DNA of 37,796 nt, taken from positions 1 through 37,796 of IMG/VR virus record IMGVR_UViG_3300012964_000028. One strand, written 5' to 3'. The notes beneath the pieces are model-generated. The model worked only from the letters and a program-made list of their open reading frames with translations, was not told the DNA's origin and ran no database searches. The translations under genes and the position numbers were made by a program. This document shows positions 23,801 to 31,849 of this stretch, one piece after another; position 1 is the first letter of the stretch; each line of letters opens with the position of its first letter. Source of the DNA: a virus.

Positions 23801-25334
23801 TATTCCTGTGCGAATGGCCTTACTCTCTTCTGCGTCTGTACTAGGCAAACACAAAGCTTTGTACGATGACATTCTTTCTCGTATGCCTTTGCAGATGAGT
23901 AAGAAAGAATTTAATGATGTTGTGGGAGCTATTAAAGAGTCTGGATTACTACAATCTGTAGATTTAAACGTGCTTGTACATGGTATGTTTAAAAATATGG
24001 ATCGTAATCTTGTTGAAAATATTCCAGAACGATTTGCAAAAGACTTTGCTGATACTCTGAAAGCTCCTGTTCGTATTTCACGCACGGCTGGTTTTGACTT
24101 TGCTGAGATTACAAATCGTATTGGTCTTTGGTTACAAACTAAATCTATCTGGGAAGTACGAAATCCTGGTAAAGACTGGCGTACTCGTGAAGCAAAAGAA
24201 GCAATCTCTGCAGACGCAAATCGTCTGGCGGGTAATATGAATAAAGCGGGTAATCTTCCATACCAACAGGGAGCCCTCTCAGTCTTCATGCAGTTTGCAG
24301 CTATCAACCAAAAGTTGATGATGAACTTAATCCAAGACAATGCTACCATTCTTTCTCCTGCACAACGCGCCCGATTAGCTGTAACTCGTGCTGGTTTATA
24401 TGGAGCTAAGTATGGTCTTCCCGGAGGAGCTGCCCTCTACTATTTCTTAGATCAATCTGATGATCCGTTGATCCAAGAAAATAAAGAAGTGCTTCGTCGT
24501 GGTCTTATTGATCGAGTTGCGAACGATTTAGTCGGAGCAATGCTTGATCCAGATAAACCTACCCAACTTGAGGTAGGTAAGAGTCTCTCTCCATATAGTG
24601 AAAATGTTCTTCCATACATAGATTTTATTCGAGAACTCTTTAAACTATCCGATGGTAGTGCCAATACCAATCCTAGATTCCCATCAATGGGGGCAGTTTC
24701 TTCTATCTATGAGACTGCCGATCAGATTAAGAGTTGGTTTACAACTCGTGAGATAAATGACCAGTCTTTTGCTTCGGCTGTTTTAGATGCCACTGAACTA
24801 GCTTCTGGTATGAATAACTATGCTAAGATGCAATTAGCTCTTGGTATGGGTGATCTTGTTACAAAAAATGGTAACAAGTACGGCATGGAAATGACTCGTC
24901 TAGAAGCGATTGGTAAACTCTTTGGTGTACAAACCACTGAAGAAGTAGATCTATGGAAAATGAAAGAACTTCTCTCAGACCACCAAGCAGAGAAGAAAGC
25001 AATGGCACAGGATATTCATCGATATCTCATGTATCAACGGAAGCATATTGGTGAACCCGATTTTGAAATTTATGTTCGACGTTTAAACAGTTTCATGTCT
25101 CTTCTGAGTGAGAAACATTTCTCTCCTCAAGATAAAGATGAACTATTTGCTGAGATTGTAAAACTGGATCAACAAAGTCAAACAACTCTAAAAGAATCTC
25201 TATTTGCAGATATTTGGAAATATCATGCAGATAACCAAGCAGAGGCAATAACAAAAGTTATGAATATTCTTCGTACTAGCGATAAGCCACGTACTCGTGA
25301 ATTTGTGGAAAGTTTAGAGAAAGGTAAATTATAA
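20811..25334 (+). CDS. Large internal virion (ejection) protein
   Basis: A 1507-residue protein, the largest in the window. It opens MPTIPNITYKVPKYFNTQPI and is mostly helical. Hydrophobic stretches occur at about 185-205 (SIGANILMSIPAGLAAAFTV) and near 1200 (YGLPGGAALYYFL). It has no lysozyme motif that I can see. T7 gp16 (1318 residues) carries its transglycosylase in the same protein; here a muralytic-looking region lies in the next gene. It is expected to form the trans-envelope channel and to pull DNA into the cell. It follows the gp14-like gene directly. Confidence 0.82.
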   Translation: MPTIPNITYKVPKYFNTQPIDFSVPPPDTGKPPLSSQQASEKAFYVAGTYSENPVEDYQAIKTDLETTGSSEFVQIAEDRLKQEHDAEIVSTVTSIIQDPEISKVTRQAVLQQYASGGFVPQSIKDRYLQKMAASPTGQTIDDQHAQDLVIDSFTKRKQELDRAALVKKAEEGKKSFLDYVQGVGSIGANILMSIPAGLAAAFTVVKEQDADKAVQILEKVQSYAYSPESKGAQEVQKSVAEALSVLSIPAQWVGDKLFEFTGSPTAGAFGQTVLDPVALIPVGKLTSVLKKGIKGKPHIPETSPAVTTQVANPTKAAELGAAALQDDTGRVAEALGTDQGTIISDWVLPKLPEEIQKEYIDLSAQIKALDETQRATFEIQRYDANIVNATRREEDLSRINQILREARTPYYQQAASHYEILDNSTQGTMTFGRNGTSGYVREIDAQNALERLKESIDGQFDEGNRGSLALIKKDTGYHIEWKFKQDYDDISNLIFGKDSIQTSILGVNVSGLARSRLGNYIFAQGRFPDWVEKGASRGIERAAIIEKHLLDTIQGNVKTRKIGRELDHLINDAEELGKEFYKRSELESMFPHLSQKQVDSLFESHLYWRRLQHYKYNWLNRETKHKMASQGMKGIYDDMGNYIGAGTTHFPNAELDTIKEVWDFEKKQSVAFSKDAIEKEGKVLVKLNDKVELGDDTVLQFAVVGGKHKLDVLPNQVLPEIPGYSARRVKENFFVQATPKKLRIDGVDVTDTAKLANFSKVKAATRNEYEALKVKEQLEADYPEYNIEVRPERMDNYGRVVSDYQVHAELLRSSMRRGERLPSAEGLARIEDRLVTEISSIQQLSRMGAFRQWDNAFQNSYIKGFDQFLPGGKFPEYAGDIRALPNMDRATAAEFQSAHRLFEYYSKIKSYETFGDYVWKQGLTAIADVIDRWKVPADVMRQLSRTANPLVKYPKIAASMMYIHLNPLRQWLLQPMQMVEMYAINPVTFSQNMTQLIPVRMALLSSASVLGKHKALYDDILSRMPLQMSKKEFNDVVGAIKESGLLQSVDLNVLVHGMFKNMDRNLVENIPERFAKDFADTLKAPVRISRTAGFDFAEITNRIGLWLQTKSIWEVRNPGKDWRTREAKEAISADANRLAGNMNKAGNLPYQQGALSVFMQFAAINQKLMMNLIQDNATILSPAQRARLAVTRAGLYGAKYGLPGGAALYYFLDQSDDPLIQENKEVLRRGLIDRVANDLVGAMLDPDKPTQLEVGKSLSPYSENVLPYIDFIRELFKLSDGSANTNPRFPSMGAVSSIYETADQIKSWFTTREINDQSFASAVLDATELASGMNNYAKMQLALGMGDLVTKNGNKYGMEMTRLEAIGKLFGVQTTEEVDLWKMKELLSDHQAEKKAMAQDIHRYLMYQRKHIGEPDFEIYVRRLNSFMSLLSEKHFSPQDKDELFAEIVKLDQQSQTTLKESLFADIWKYHADNQAEAITKVMNILRTSDKPRTREFVESLEKGKL

Positions 25335-27814
25335 TGCCGGAATTTGGTGTAAAAGCAACAAATATTGCTCCTGCTGATGTAAAACCTTTTATTGCTCCGG
25401 GAGTGGAGACACGACAACCTACCATCAATGCTGGCGTAGCACAGGCACAGATGTGGTCTGAATTGGGAAGTCAGGCTGTTGAAGCATATAAAGGATATCA
25501 ATTAGCTGATCTTGAGAAAGAGCAACAAAAGAATATTGATGCTTATACAGAACATAAAGCTGCCGCTGTTGATGTTGCTGGAACTTCGCAGGCACTAGAA
25601 CTAGCATGGGGAAAGGGAGATGCTCAACCTACTTCAGATTTAGAAGGAATTTCTGCCGTTGAGAAAAGCCATGCAGCCGCTTTAGATAGACTAAAACGTG
25701 CAACAGAACAGGGTGTAATGTCTCCTGAAGAGTTGAATGCTCGTATCCTTAAAACTACTCGTGAAGCAGTTGCTAAAAATCCCGGACTATATCCAGAGTT
25801 ACTTGCTCGTTCTCAACGTGTTCTTGAATTATCTGGTATTCAACAAGTTGTTAAATTAGATCAGGCAATTGCTGAATCCAAACAGAAACAACAACAGAAG
25901 ATGTTGGATAATATTGTCCAACTTGCCAAAGAAAAGAATATTCCTGTTCAGTATAATCCTGATGGTTCTATTTCAAATATAGGTCAAGTCAAACAACAGA
26001 TTGACATTGTGCAACAACAGGATTTCGCAGCAGAACAAGTTAAACGTGCAACTACCGCTGTAACAGAGCAACAGAAACTCCAAGGTATTCAATTTGCAAA
26101 AGAGTTCGGTATTGCTGGAGCTAATGGTTTAATCAATGAAGCTTCTGCTAATGCTATAGAAGCATTCAATGGTGCTGGTGATTACGCTCAAAAAGTAGCA
26201 TATGCTCGTAATCTCTTTAATGCGGTTCGACAAACTCTTGGAGAAAAAACACAAGGTATTTCTCATGATCCCGCAGTAAAGGAAGTTACTGACTATACTG
26301 AGAAACAACTAAAAGCCATTGAAGAGAATCTCGTAAACTTCAAGAGTGGGGAAGATGCAGCAAAATATCTTGAGAATTCTGTTGCAATGCTTCGTCATGA
26401 AGGTTTTATCCGTGTAACACAACAGACAGGAATGGACCCAGACACTCTTCGAACTGTGTCCGGTTTTATGCAGGGTGTTATTGGTAATCGAGTTATCCAA
26501 CAGAATCCTAAATTAGCTAATAGTCTAGTAGACACTATTGCAAATATGGCAAAGGGGGTTACGGGGGGTCTTGGGACTGATGTTACTGCCAAGGATCATA
26601 CAGGTAAACCTGCCTCAACTAATTTCATCGGACATGCCGCGAAACAGGCAGGTAATGGTGATGTAGCTGCAGTTCGTACCTTGAATAACACAATTCTAAC
26701 ATTATCTTCTGAACTGGCTAATCCAGAAAAATTTACACCTACTCCTGAAGGTACGTCTCAGAAGTTTCTCTTCTTTGATTCTTACATGCAAGAGCTTGGT
26801 AAAGAACAGAATAAAATTGGACTCGCTCAAATTTCTGATACTGCCAGATCTGCTGCATCAACTAATCTAGCTGAGTATATGGATCTCACTCTACGAGATA
26901 TGGATAAACAGATTAAAGCGGCGGAAGCTTCTGGTGTTAAGGTTGTCTGGAATGCGCTTCCAGATGGTCGTATTTCTGTAGAGACTTCTGATCCTCGCCT
27001 CACCCAACTCTTAACACAGAACTATGTGTCTCGTGTTAATTGGGGTCTTGGTGCTTTTGCTAATCTACAAGGGGTTGATAAGAAGCAGGCAGCGTCTACT
27101 TTCTACCCAAGCTATCGTGAATATTTTGGTCTTGCTGCCGGTCCGGGTCGAGTCTCACAGGCAGGAACTACAAGTAATGAAACTAGACCAAACAGTTCAA
27201 ATCCACTTAATTTAACTATCCCCGGAAAAACAGGACAATTTCAAACATTTAAGGATCAAATCACAGGTATTCGAGCTGCCTCAGATCAACTAGATAGATA
27301 CTATAATGGTAAAACTACAGGCACTAAATTACAAACGGTAGGGGAAATTGCCCGTCTTTGGAACAATGAAAATGAACCCGGTAGCATGCCTGCAAATAAG
27401 TATATAGCTACTATTGTTAGACATAGTGGATTAGATCCAAACAAGAAGTTAGATTTTTCTGATCCTAAAACAAAAGCTGCTCTTATTTATGGTATGAGTA
27501 TTGCTGAAGGGAATTCATTAAATCCCAAAGATATTCTTTTTGCTCTCACACAACGTTCTGGACCCTCGATGAAAAACCCGGCCGCAGCTTCTACTGTATA
27601 TGAAGATATAATTGCTCCTGTTTTGGATGTACTAATTGCTGCTGGAGAACCTTTCCGACAAGCAGCGACGAAGGTAGCTAATCAAGTTGGAATGTCTGCT
27701 GAACAAGTCATCCAAGCAGAAAAAGACTATCGTAACCGTATCCAACACGCTACAGGAATCGATAAATTGAAACAAAATCAAGACGATTCAATAGTTCCAA
27801 AAGAGTTTAGATAA
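25334..27814 (+). CDS. Internal virion protein with a muralytic-like domain
   Basis: An 826-residue protein with Gln-rich helical N-terminal two thirds, typical of ejection proteins. From about residue 620, SSNPLNLTIPGKTGQFQTFK, then ITGIRAASDQLDRYYNGKT, and TVGEIARLWNNENEPGS with ANKYIATIVRHSGLD, resemble the peptidoglycan-degrading domain of phage structural P5-like proteins. It would open the cell wall for the ejection complex. The start overlaps the upstream stop (TAATG). Catalytic residues cannot be fixed by eye; E and D around NNENEP are candidates. Confidence 0.75.
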   Translation: MPEFGVKATNIAPADVKPFIAPGVETRQPTINAGVAQAQMWSELGSQAVEAYKGYQLADLEKEQQKNIDAYTEHKAAAVDVAGTSQALELAWGKGDAQPTSDLEGISAVEKSHAAALDRLKRATEQGVMSPEELNARILKTTREAVAKNPGLYPELLARSQRVLELSGIQQVVKLDQAIAESKQKQQQKMLDNIVQLAKEKNIPVQYNPDGSISNIGQVKQQIDIVQQQDFAAEQVKRATTAVTEQQKLQGIQFAKEFGIAGANGLINEASANAIEAFNGAGDYAQKVAYARNLFNAVRQTLGEKTQGISHDPAVKEVTDYTEKQLKAIEENLVNFKSGEDAAKYLENSVAMLRHEGFIRVTQQTGMDPDTLRTVSGFMQGVIGNRVIQQNPKLANSLVDTIANMAKGVTGGLGTDVTAKDHTGKPASTNFIGHAAKQAGNGDVAAVRTLNNTILTLSSELANPEKFTPTPEGTSQKFLFFDSYMQELGKEQNKIGLAQISDTARSAASTNLAEYMDLTLRDMDKQIKAAEASGVKVVWNALPDGRISVETSDPRLTQLLTQNYVSRVNWGLGAFANLQGVDKKQAASTFYPSYREYFGLAAGPGRVSQAGTTSNETRPNSSNPLNLTIPGKTGQFQTFKDQITGIRAASDQLDRYYNGKTTGTKLQTVGEIARLWNNENEPGSMPANKYIATIVRHSGLDPNKKLDFSDPKTKAALIYGMSIAEGNSLNPKDILFALTQRSGPSMKNPAAASTVYEDIIAPVLDVLIAAGEPFRQAATKVANQVGMSAEQVIQAEKDYRNRIQHATGIDKLKQNQDDSIVPKEFR

Positions 27815-27815
27815 T

Positions 27816-28274
27816 ATGGAAATAAGTGAATCTCTTAAAAAATTAATGGGTTTGGTAGAAGAGGGTGCTTCTAAAGGAGCAGAAACTTATGCCAAACCTT
27901 TGGAAGAGACTAAAATTACATTAAGTATTCCTAATTGGGCAGGGGAGACTGCTGCAAAAATGATTGAAGGGAGTAGTGATTCTCCGGGTTGGCAAGATCA
28001 ACAAGATGCTGCCCGACATCTATTGGGAGTAGGAGAATTGGCGAGACGAACCCATCCTATTGTAGCCAAAAGTTTGGGTGCCTTACATGAGTTTCTTGAT
28101 CTTGGTTCTACAACAGAGGATACAGCTATGGATGCTCATAATAATGAATTAGCATTATCTTTATACAATGCCAAAACACGAGAAGAATTAGAGGCCCGGG
28201 TTAAAAAATTAATGCCGCAGGCTCAGTATAGATCCCGAGAAGATAAAACAGCCCCCACCTATAATCGGAGATAG
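27816..28274 (+). CDS. DUF6973-like protein
   Basis: A 152-residue protein opens MEISESLKKLMGLVEEGASK. The core is QDQQDAARHLLGVGELARRT, then LGALHEFLDLG and AMDAHNNELALSLY. The spaced set D-A-A-R-H, H-E and D-x-x-N-N matches my recollection of the DUF6973 family, whose His and Asp residues look like a metal site. Its biochemical role is not known. It lies between ejection proteins and the endolysin, so a virion or lysis role is possible. The end is basic (YRSREDKTAPTYNRR). Confidence 0.55.
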   Translation: MEISESLKKLMGLVEEGASKGAETYAKPLEETKITLSIPNWAGETAAKMIEGSSDSPGWQDQQDAARHLLGVGELARRTHPIVAKSLGALHEFLDLGSTTEDTAMDAHNNELALSLYNAKTREELEARVKKLMPQAQYRSREDKTAPTYNRR

Positions 28275-28276
28275 TT

Positions 28277-28615
28277 ATGCCTCTTCGCCAAAAACAGTCT
28301 AAATTTGCTCGTATGATAGCAGATCTAATTATAAAAGCCTACGATCTAGGATATGAAATTACTTTGGGTGACGCCTATCGTGCTCCACGCTTATTCGGAG
28401 CGGTTGGAGAAAAGAAAGGGTATGGTCATCCAAAGAGTTGCCACAAAATTCGTCTTGCCATTGATTTAAATTTATTCGATAAAGAAGGTAATTTTCTAAC
28501 GACCACGGAAGATCATCGACAACTAGGCGAATGGTGGGAAAGTGTGGGAGGTACTTGGGGAGGTAGATTTAATGATGCAAATCATTACAGTCTAGAAGAA
28601 AACGGAATGAAATAG
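28277..28615 (+). CDS. Endolysin, M15-type L,D/D,D-peptidase
   Basis: A 112-residue protein. Zinc ligands fit H56 in KSCHKIRLAIDLNLF, D63 seven residues later, and H103 in FNDANHYSL. The H-x6-D spacing is as in T5 endolysin and VanY-like enzymes. R35 and Y34 (GDAYRAPR) match the conserved substrate region. It cuts peptide cross-links in peptidoglycan at the end of infection. No signal peptide is present, so a holin is needed for export. It is followed by a small membrane protein gene. Confidence 0.88.
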   Translation: MPLRQKQSKFARMIADLIIKAYDLGYEITLGDAYRAPRLFGAVGEKKGYGHPKSCHKIRLAIDLNLFDKEGNFLTTTEDHRQLGEWWESVGGTWGGRFNDANHYSLEENGMK

Positions 28616-28624
28616 GAAAAGATC

Positions 28625-28897
28625 GTGGAAGAAATCTTAAAATGGGCAGGGTATGTTCTTACTGGTATTATTGGATGGTTTGTTAAGTCTCTTTGGGATG
28701 CTCAAAAAGAGTTACGAGAAGATATGAAAAAGATCGAACTTAATCTGGCAGAGAACTACACAAAGCGAGTAGACTTTAGAGATGTTGTAGATAAACTTGA
28801 AGAGAAGATGAAAGAGACGACCCAACCTCTATATCAGAAGTTGGATCGTATTGAAGAAATATTACTTAACCGCCACCACCGGAATTCGGACCCTTAA
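28625..28897 (+). CDS. Small membrane protein with coiled coil, lysis-associated
   Basis: A 90-residue protein starts at GTG 28625 with AGGAAAAG upstream. One transmembrane segment lies at about residues 6-24 (KWAGYVLTGIIGWFVKSLW). A long charged coiled coil follows (AQKELREDMKKIELNLAENY and LEEKMKETTQPLYQKLDRIE). Its place directly after the endolysin suggests a lysis accessory such as an inner-membrane spanin or a holin partner. No lipoprotein partner gene is visible. The last 32 bases overlap the convergent SLOG gene. Confidence 0.7.
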   Translation: MEEILKWAGYVLTGIIGWFVKSLWDAQKELREDMKKIELNLAENYTKRVDFRDVVDKLEEKMKETTQPLYQKLDRIEEILLNRHHRNSDP

Positions 28898-29255
28898 TAA
28901 CCATAATCGGAACACCAATCTTCTGAGCATAGGAGATTGCGTGTTCTGTTCCACTGCTCACTCCATCCCAAATAGCTAGTACCTTATCGGCATTAGCTAT
29001 CATTTGTTTATTCCGAATAAAGAAATGTCGTTTTGAGAACTTTACAGTTTTATCTAGTTGATGATAGGGAACAAACTCAACAAAATCAAGCGCACGAATA
29101 CGTGCATATTCTTTTGCAAGCTTATCCACTCCCTTAGCACCACCACTGATAATTGTAACTTTCCCTACTCCCTGATCTTTAATGAATTGATCGATCCATT
29201 TAAAGACTAGTTCTGGTTGGTCGATAGATCGACTACCCACCACACAAATTTTCAA
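28866..29255 (-). CDS. SLOG-family nucleotide-binding protein (YpsA/DprA-like)
   Basis: A 129-residue protein begins with MKICVVGSRSIDQPELVFKW. VVGSRSI followed by ISGGAKGVDKLAKEYA is the Rossmann-like nucleotide-binding signature of SLOG proteins (DUF2493/DprA-like), and ADKVLAIWDGVSSGTEHAIS completes the fold. It probably senses or handles a nucleotide ligand. Function in phages is not settled. The start is TTG, overlapping the upstream stop. It is the last gene of the leftward replication operon and overlaps the lysis gene tail to tail. Confidence 0.85.
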   Translation of the reverse strand: MKICVVGSRSIDQPELVFKWIDQFIKDQGVGKVTIISGGAKGVDKLAKEYARIRALDFVEFVPYHQLDKTVKFSKRHFFIRNKQMIANADKVLAIWDGVSSGTEHAISYAQKIGVPIMVIKGPNSGGGG

Positions 29256-29464
29256 TGTACGCTCTCCCCTTCGATGTCATCAGAATCATCAATAAGTTCT
29301 AACTCAGCCTGATCCGATTCATGGATTAAAAGTTCATAGACAACCCAAGGATCGTTCTCATAGGCCCACTTAAAAATAACAGGGGTTTCTTTAAGATCTA
29401 CTCCGCCTTCTGTTCGAAGACCTTCTACAAGTTTCTGTAGTTCAATTTGCATTTGTTCGTTCAT
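29252..29464 (-). CDS. Hypothetical acidic 70-residue protein
   Basis: The product opens MNEQMQIELQKLVEGLRTEG and ends ELIDDSDDIEGESVH, a strongly acidic tail. The middle, ETPVIFKWAYENDPWVVYEL, is compact. The stop TGA overlaps the TTG start of the SLOG gene, and its own ATG adjoins the stop of the gene upstream. No family is recognised. A small acidic protein in an early operon could bind a host protein, but nothing shows this. Confidence 0.65.
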   Translation of the reverse strand: MNEQMQIELQKLVEGLRTEGGVDLKETPVIFKWAYENDPWVVYELLIHESDQAELELIDDSDDIEGESVH

Positions 29465-29715
29465 TATGAACAGATTCCTTTTTTACGTAATTTATCTTTT
29501 AGAAGAAGATTATCAGATACAAGACCTTTGATAATCTCATCCTTTACTAAATTATTTGCTACTAGATACTCGTAGATATGCTCATTGTATGATGGAGCAA
29601 CAAGATATTTAGTTGCTGAGGCGAGAATAACTACTATCAAGATACCTTTGATAACTTGCTTGAATTTCTTCCATCGTCCGTCCACAACCGACACAGTATT
29701 CGATTCCTTCTGCAT
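29464..29715 (-). CDS. Hypothetical membrane protein, 83 residues
   Basis: The product opens MQKESNTVSVVDGRWKKFKQ. One hydrophobic segment lies at about 24-40 (IKGILIVVILASATKYLVA) after a basic stretch, predicting an N-in single-pass membrane protein. The C-terminal helix (LVKDEIIKGLVSDNLLLKDK) is charged. The first third overlaps, in another frame, the end of the DUF1289-like gene. No ribosome site is obvious beyond GAAGG. Function unknown. Confidence 0.6.
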   Translation of the reverse strand: MQKESNTVSVVDGRWKKFKQVIKGILIVVILASATKYLVAPSYNEHIYEYLVANNLVKDEIIKGLVSDNLLLKDKLRKKGICS

Positions 29716-29755
29716 TAGTTACCTTCCTACAAATTGATTGACACTTAGATTTCAC
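29609..29755 (-). CDS. DUF1289-like Cys-cluster protein
   Basis: I chose GTG 29755, which gives 48 residues starting four before the first Cys; the same frame is open to 29812. The pattern C-x3-C-x11-C-x2-CGRTMEEI matches DUF1289 proteins, whose cysteines are thought to bind a metal or iron-sulphur cluster. The start overlaps the end of the ribonucleotide reductase gene. The last 107 bases overlap the membrane protein gene in another frame. Coding right after the reductase may hint at a redox link, but this is speculation. Confidence 0.65.
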   Translation of the reverse strand: MKSKCQSICRKVTNAEGIEYCVGCGRTMEEIQASYQRYLDSSYSRLSN

Positions 29756-31694
29756 AACTCCCTGCTGAACAAGCAAGCGTTTGCTGACCGATGGTGTTGT
29801 CTTCATATTCAAAGAATGCTTCCCATTTAAGATCTACTGGTTGTTGTGCAACCAATTCTTCATACTGCTCAGCAGTAATATCCTCGTAGGGTGCCTGTTG
29901 ATACGTATGGTTTGAATGAGGTAAGAAAGAAATACCACTTACTTCATCAAAGTGTTTCCATATCCAAACTCCTACTTCTGGCCATTCCTCATCTTTAACC
30001 GTAATTGTTACAGAAGGTTTATGTTCACACCAGTGACGTTGATATAGCAACCATAGTTCGAGTTGCTCAATTGCAGTTTTATCATTACGGCAAACTGCAC
30101 CTTCTGGAGCTTTCATCGGGAATGAGAAGACTGCGGTACTCTCCGGCCGGAAAATCTCATCTTCAACTTGGCATCCTTGTTGTTTAAGGAATTCGTAGAG
30201 AGGATCTTTCTTATCCATACGAATCCGTCGAATGTAATAAGGATTGTGTCGAGCATGAATGCCACTAGCACTATCCACCAACTGGCTGACTGTACCGGAA
30301 GGCTTAACACAAGTGATAGCAGTAGAAGATTGAATACCAAGTTTTTCAGCCCACTCTTCATTTACACTCCTTGCATGGTCTCGTAATGCTTCTAATGCTG
30401 CTGGTAGATATTCCCAATAATCAGAGGGATCTTCATCTGCATCTTTAATAGGTTCTCCTGATCCACTAAGAAAAGCATTATCCATAATACCAGTAAGAGA
30501 AACACCAAGTAACCGTTCCTCTTCCGTGTTCTTCTTCCACTCTTCGCTTAGGAATTGGAAAGAAGTCAACGTACTTTGGATAGTCCCAAGAATTGTCGCC
30601 AACTCCACTTTTCTTTTGAGGGTTTCATAGGTGTCGTTTGATCTAACAACAACTTCAGTGAGGTTACAAAATTGCTTGTCTCTAAGGATAATTTCTGAGC
30701 AAGGATTACATCCGTAGCTGTAAATGGAGCTTCTCCGGCCCCATTTAGAGGCTTGAGTGCTTGCAGCTACTCGATTGAAGATTCCACGCTCACCTGACTT
30801 GGATTTAACAAGAGAGAGCCATTCTTCCATGAAAGTTTCAGCATCGGGTTTCTCCGTATAAGCTACACTATTGTTTGCAAGAGAACGCTGCGAGTTATCA
30901 TGCCACCACGCTCCCATCTTTGCTTCCCGCATACGACGATCAGTAAGATTGGAAAGAGAGATAAGAGCAGAGCGACGTACACCGCCTACAACTACAATCT
31001 CACCAATCATACACATAATGTCGTGAACTTCTAAGCTGTTGAGTTTTCGTCCTGCTGCATTTTTGAAGGTACTAGTAACGAACTCAAACAGTTTTCGCAA
31101 AGGTTCAGGGCCACTGGCGCGTCCTCCGAATGTTTTAAGCCTAGCTCCCGAAGGGCGTACCTTTGAATAATCAATCTTAGGAATATCTCCTTCCCACAGA
31201 GAGGACAGGAGTTTTTTGAATGCTTTTGCCCACCCAAGTTTACTATCTCCGACCACGATGACATCATCTACCTCTTTAAAAGAACTAGGGATACTAGGGA
31301 GTTTATCAATCTCTTGTCGTTCACAAGAGAATCCAACACCAGTACCATTCATCAGAATATAAAGAGCTTCACTAAAAGCTCGTTTGTTATTTACAGCAAG
31401 ATAACTACAATTATATGCAGCAATGTTATCTCGTTCACATGCTTCTCCTGCAGTCATCATTAGACGCATAGAAGGCATTACTTCGAGATTTAAAATTGCT
31501 TCCATTAACTGCCACCAAATTTCATTTGGTATTGGACCTTCGGCAGTTGATTTATCTGCAAATTTTAAATATAAATAAGAAATTAATCGTTCTACTGTCT
31601 CTTCCCAAGTCTCACGTCGATTCTTCTCTGGAATAAATCGTGCATAGCGACTAATGGCAATTACTTTTTGGTATGGTGTCAATCTTCTTCCCAT
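29745..31694 (-). CDS. Adenosylcobalamin-dependent ribonucleoside-triphosphate reductase (class II)
   Basis: A 649-residue monomeric reductase. C96 in AAYNCSYLAV and C343 in KQFCNLTEVV would be the redox pair. C332 in GCNPCSEIIL would carry the thiyl radical, and E334 is the active-site acid. The C-terminal pair C642 and C647 (ACSAGSCEI) has the same C-x4-C spacing as the Lactobacillus enzyme. LNGTGVGFSCER-like sequence (LMNGTGVGFSCERQ) is typical. It makes dNTPs from NTPs in one chain with B12 and thioredoxin-like reductants, aerobically or not. It serves phage DNA synthesis together with the downstream-coded replication genes. It starts within the end of a small acidic gene. Confidence 0.95.
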   Translation of the reverse strand: MGRRLTPYQKVIAISRYARFIPEKNRRETWEETVERLISYLYLKFADKSTAEGPIPNEIWWQLMEAILNLEVMPSMRLMMTAGEACERDNIAAYNCSYLAVNNKRAFSEALYILMNGTGVGFSCERQEIDKLPSIPSSFKEVDDVIVVGDSKLGWAKAFKKLLSSLWEGDIPKIDYSKVRPSGARLKTFGGRASGPEPLRKLFEFVTSTFKNAAGRKLNSLEVHDIMCMIGEIVVVGGVRRSALISLSNLTDRRMREAKMGAWWHDNSQRSLANNSVAYTEKPDAETFMEEWLSLVKSKSGERGIFNRVAASTQASKWGRRSSIYSYGCNPCSEIILRDKQFCNLTEVVVRSNDTYETLKRKVELATILGTIQSTLTSFQFLSEEWKKNTEEERLLGVSLTGIMDNAFLSGSGEPIKDADEDPSDYWEYLPAALEALRDHARSVNEEWAEKLGIQSSTAITCVKPSGTVSQLVDSASGIHARHNPYYIRRIRMDKKDPLYEFLKQQGCQVEDEIFRPESTAVFSFPMKAPEGAVCRNDKTAIEQLELWLLYQRHWCEHKPSVTITVKDEEWPEVGVWIWKHFDEVSGISFLPHSNHTYQQAPYEDITAEQYEELVAQQPVDLKWEAFFEYEDNTIGQQTLACSAGSCEI

Positions 31695-31849
31695 TCTTCT
31701 TCTAAATCATCAGATAGTTCTTCGAATTTATCGTCGATCTTATCTTGGAACCGCTCTACAATATCCTCACTAGAGATATTTAATACCTCTAGGAGGATAG
31801 TTTCTTCTAGTTTTTTTAGACGCTCAGAGAGGTCTACGATAGTCATCAT
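31679..31849 (-). CDS. Hypothetical acidic coiled-coil protein, 56 residues
   Basis: The ORF runs from ATG 31849 (or 31846) to TGA 31679-31681. It reads MMTIVDLSERLKKLEETILL and continues to an acidic end (DDLEEEWEED). Almost all of it is a charged helix, likely coiled coil. The start overlaps the stop of the holin-like gene, and the end overlaps the reductase start by 16 bases. This tight chain supports it as a real gene. No family is recognised. Confidence 0.65.
   Translation of the reverse strand: MMTIVDLSERLKKLEETILLEVLNISSEDIVERFQDKIDDKFEELSDDLEEEWEED

Noticed and set aside
23795-24349. Leftward ORF of 184 codons inside the large ejection protein gene
   Set aside because: It is antisense to a gene with consistent coding character. 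It has no homology I can recognise and is isolated on that strand.
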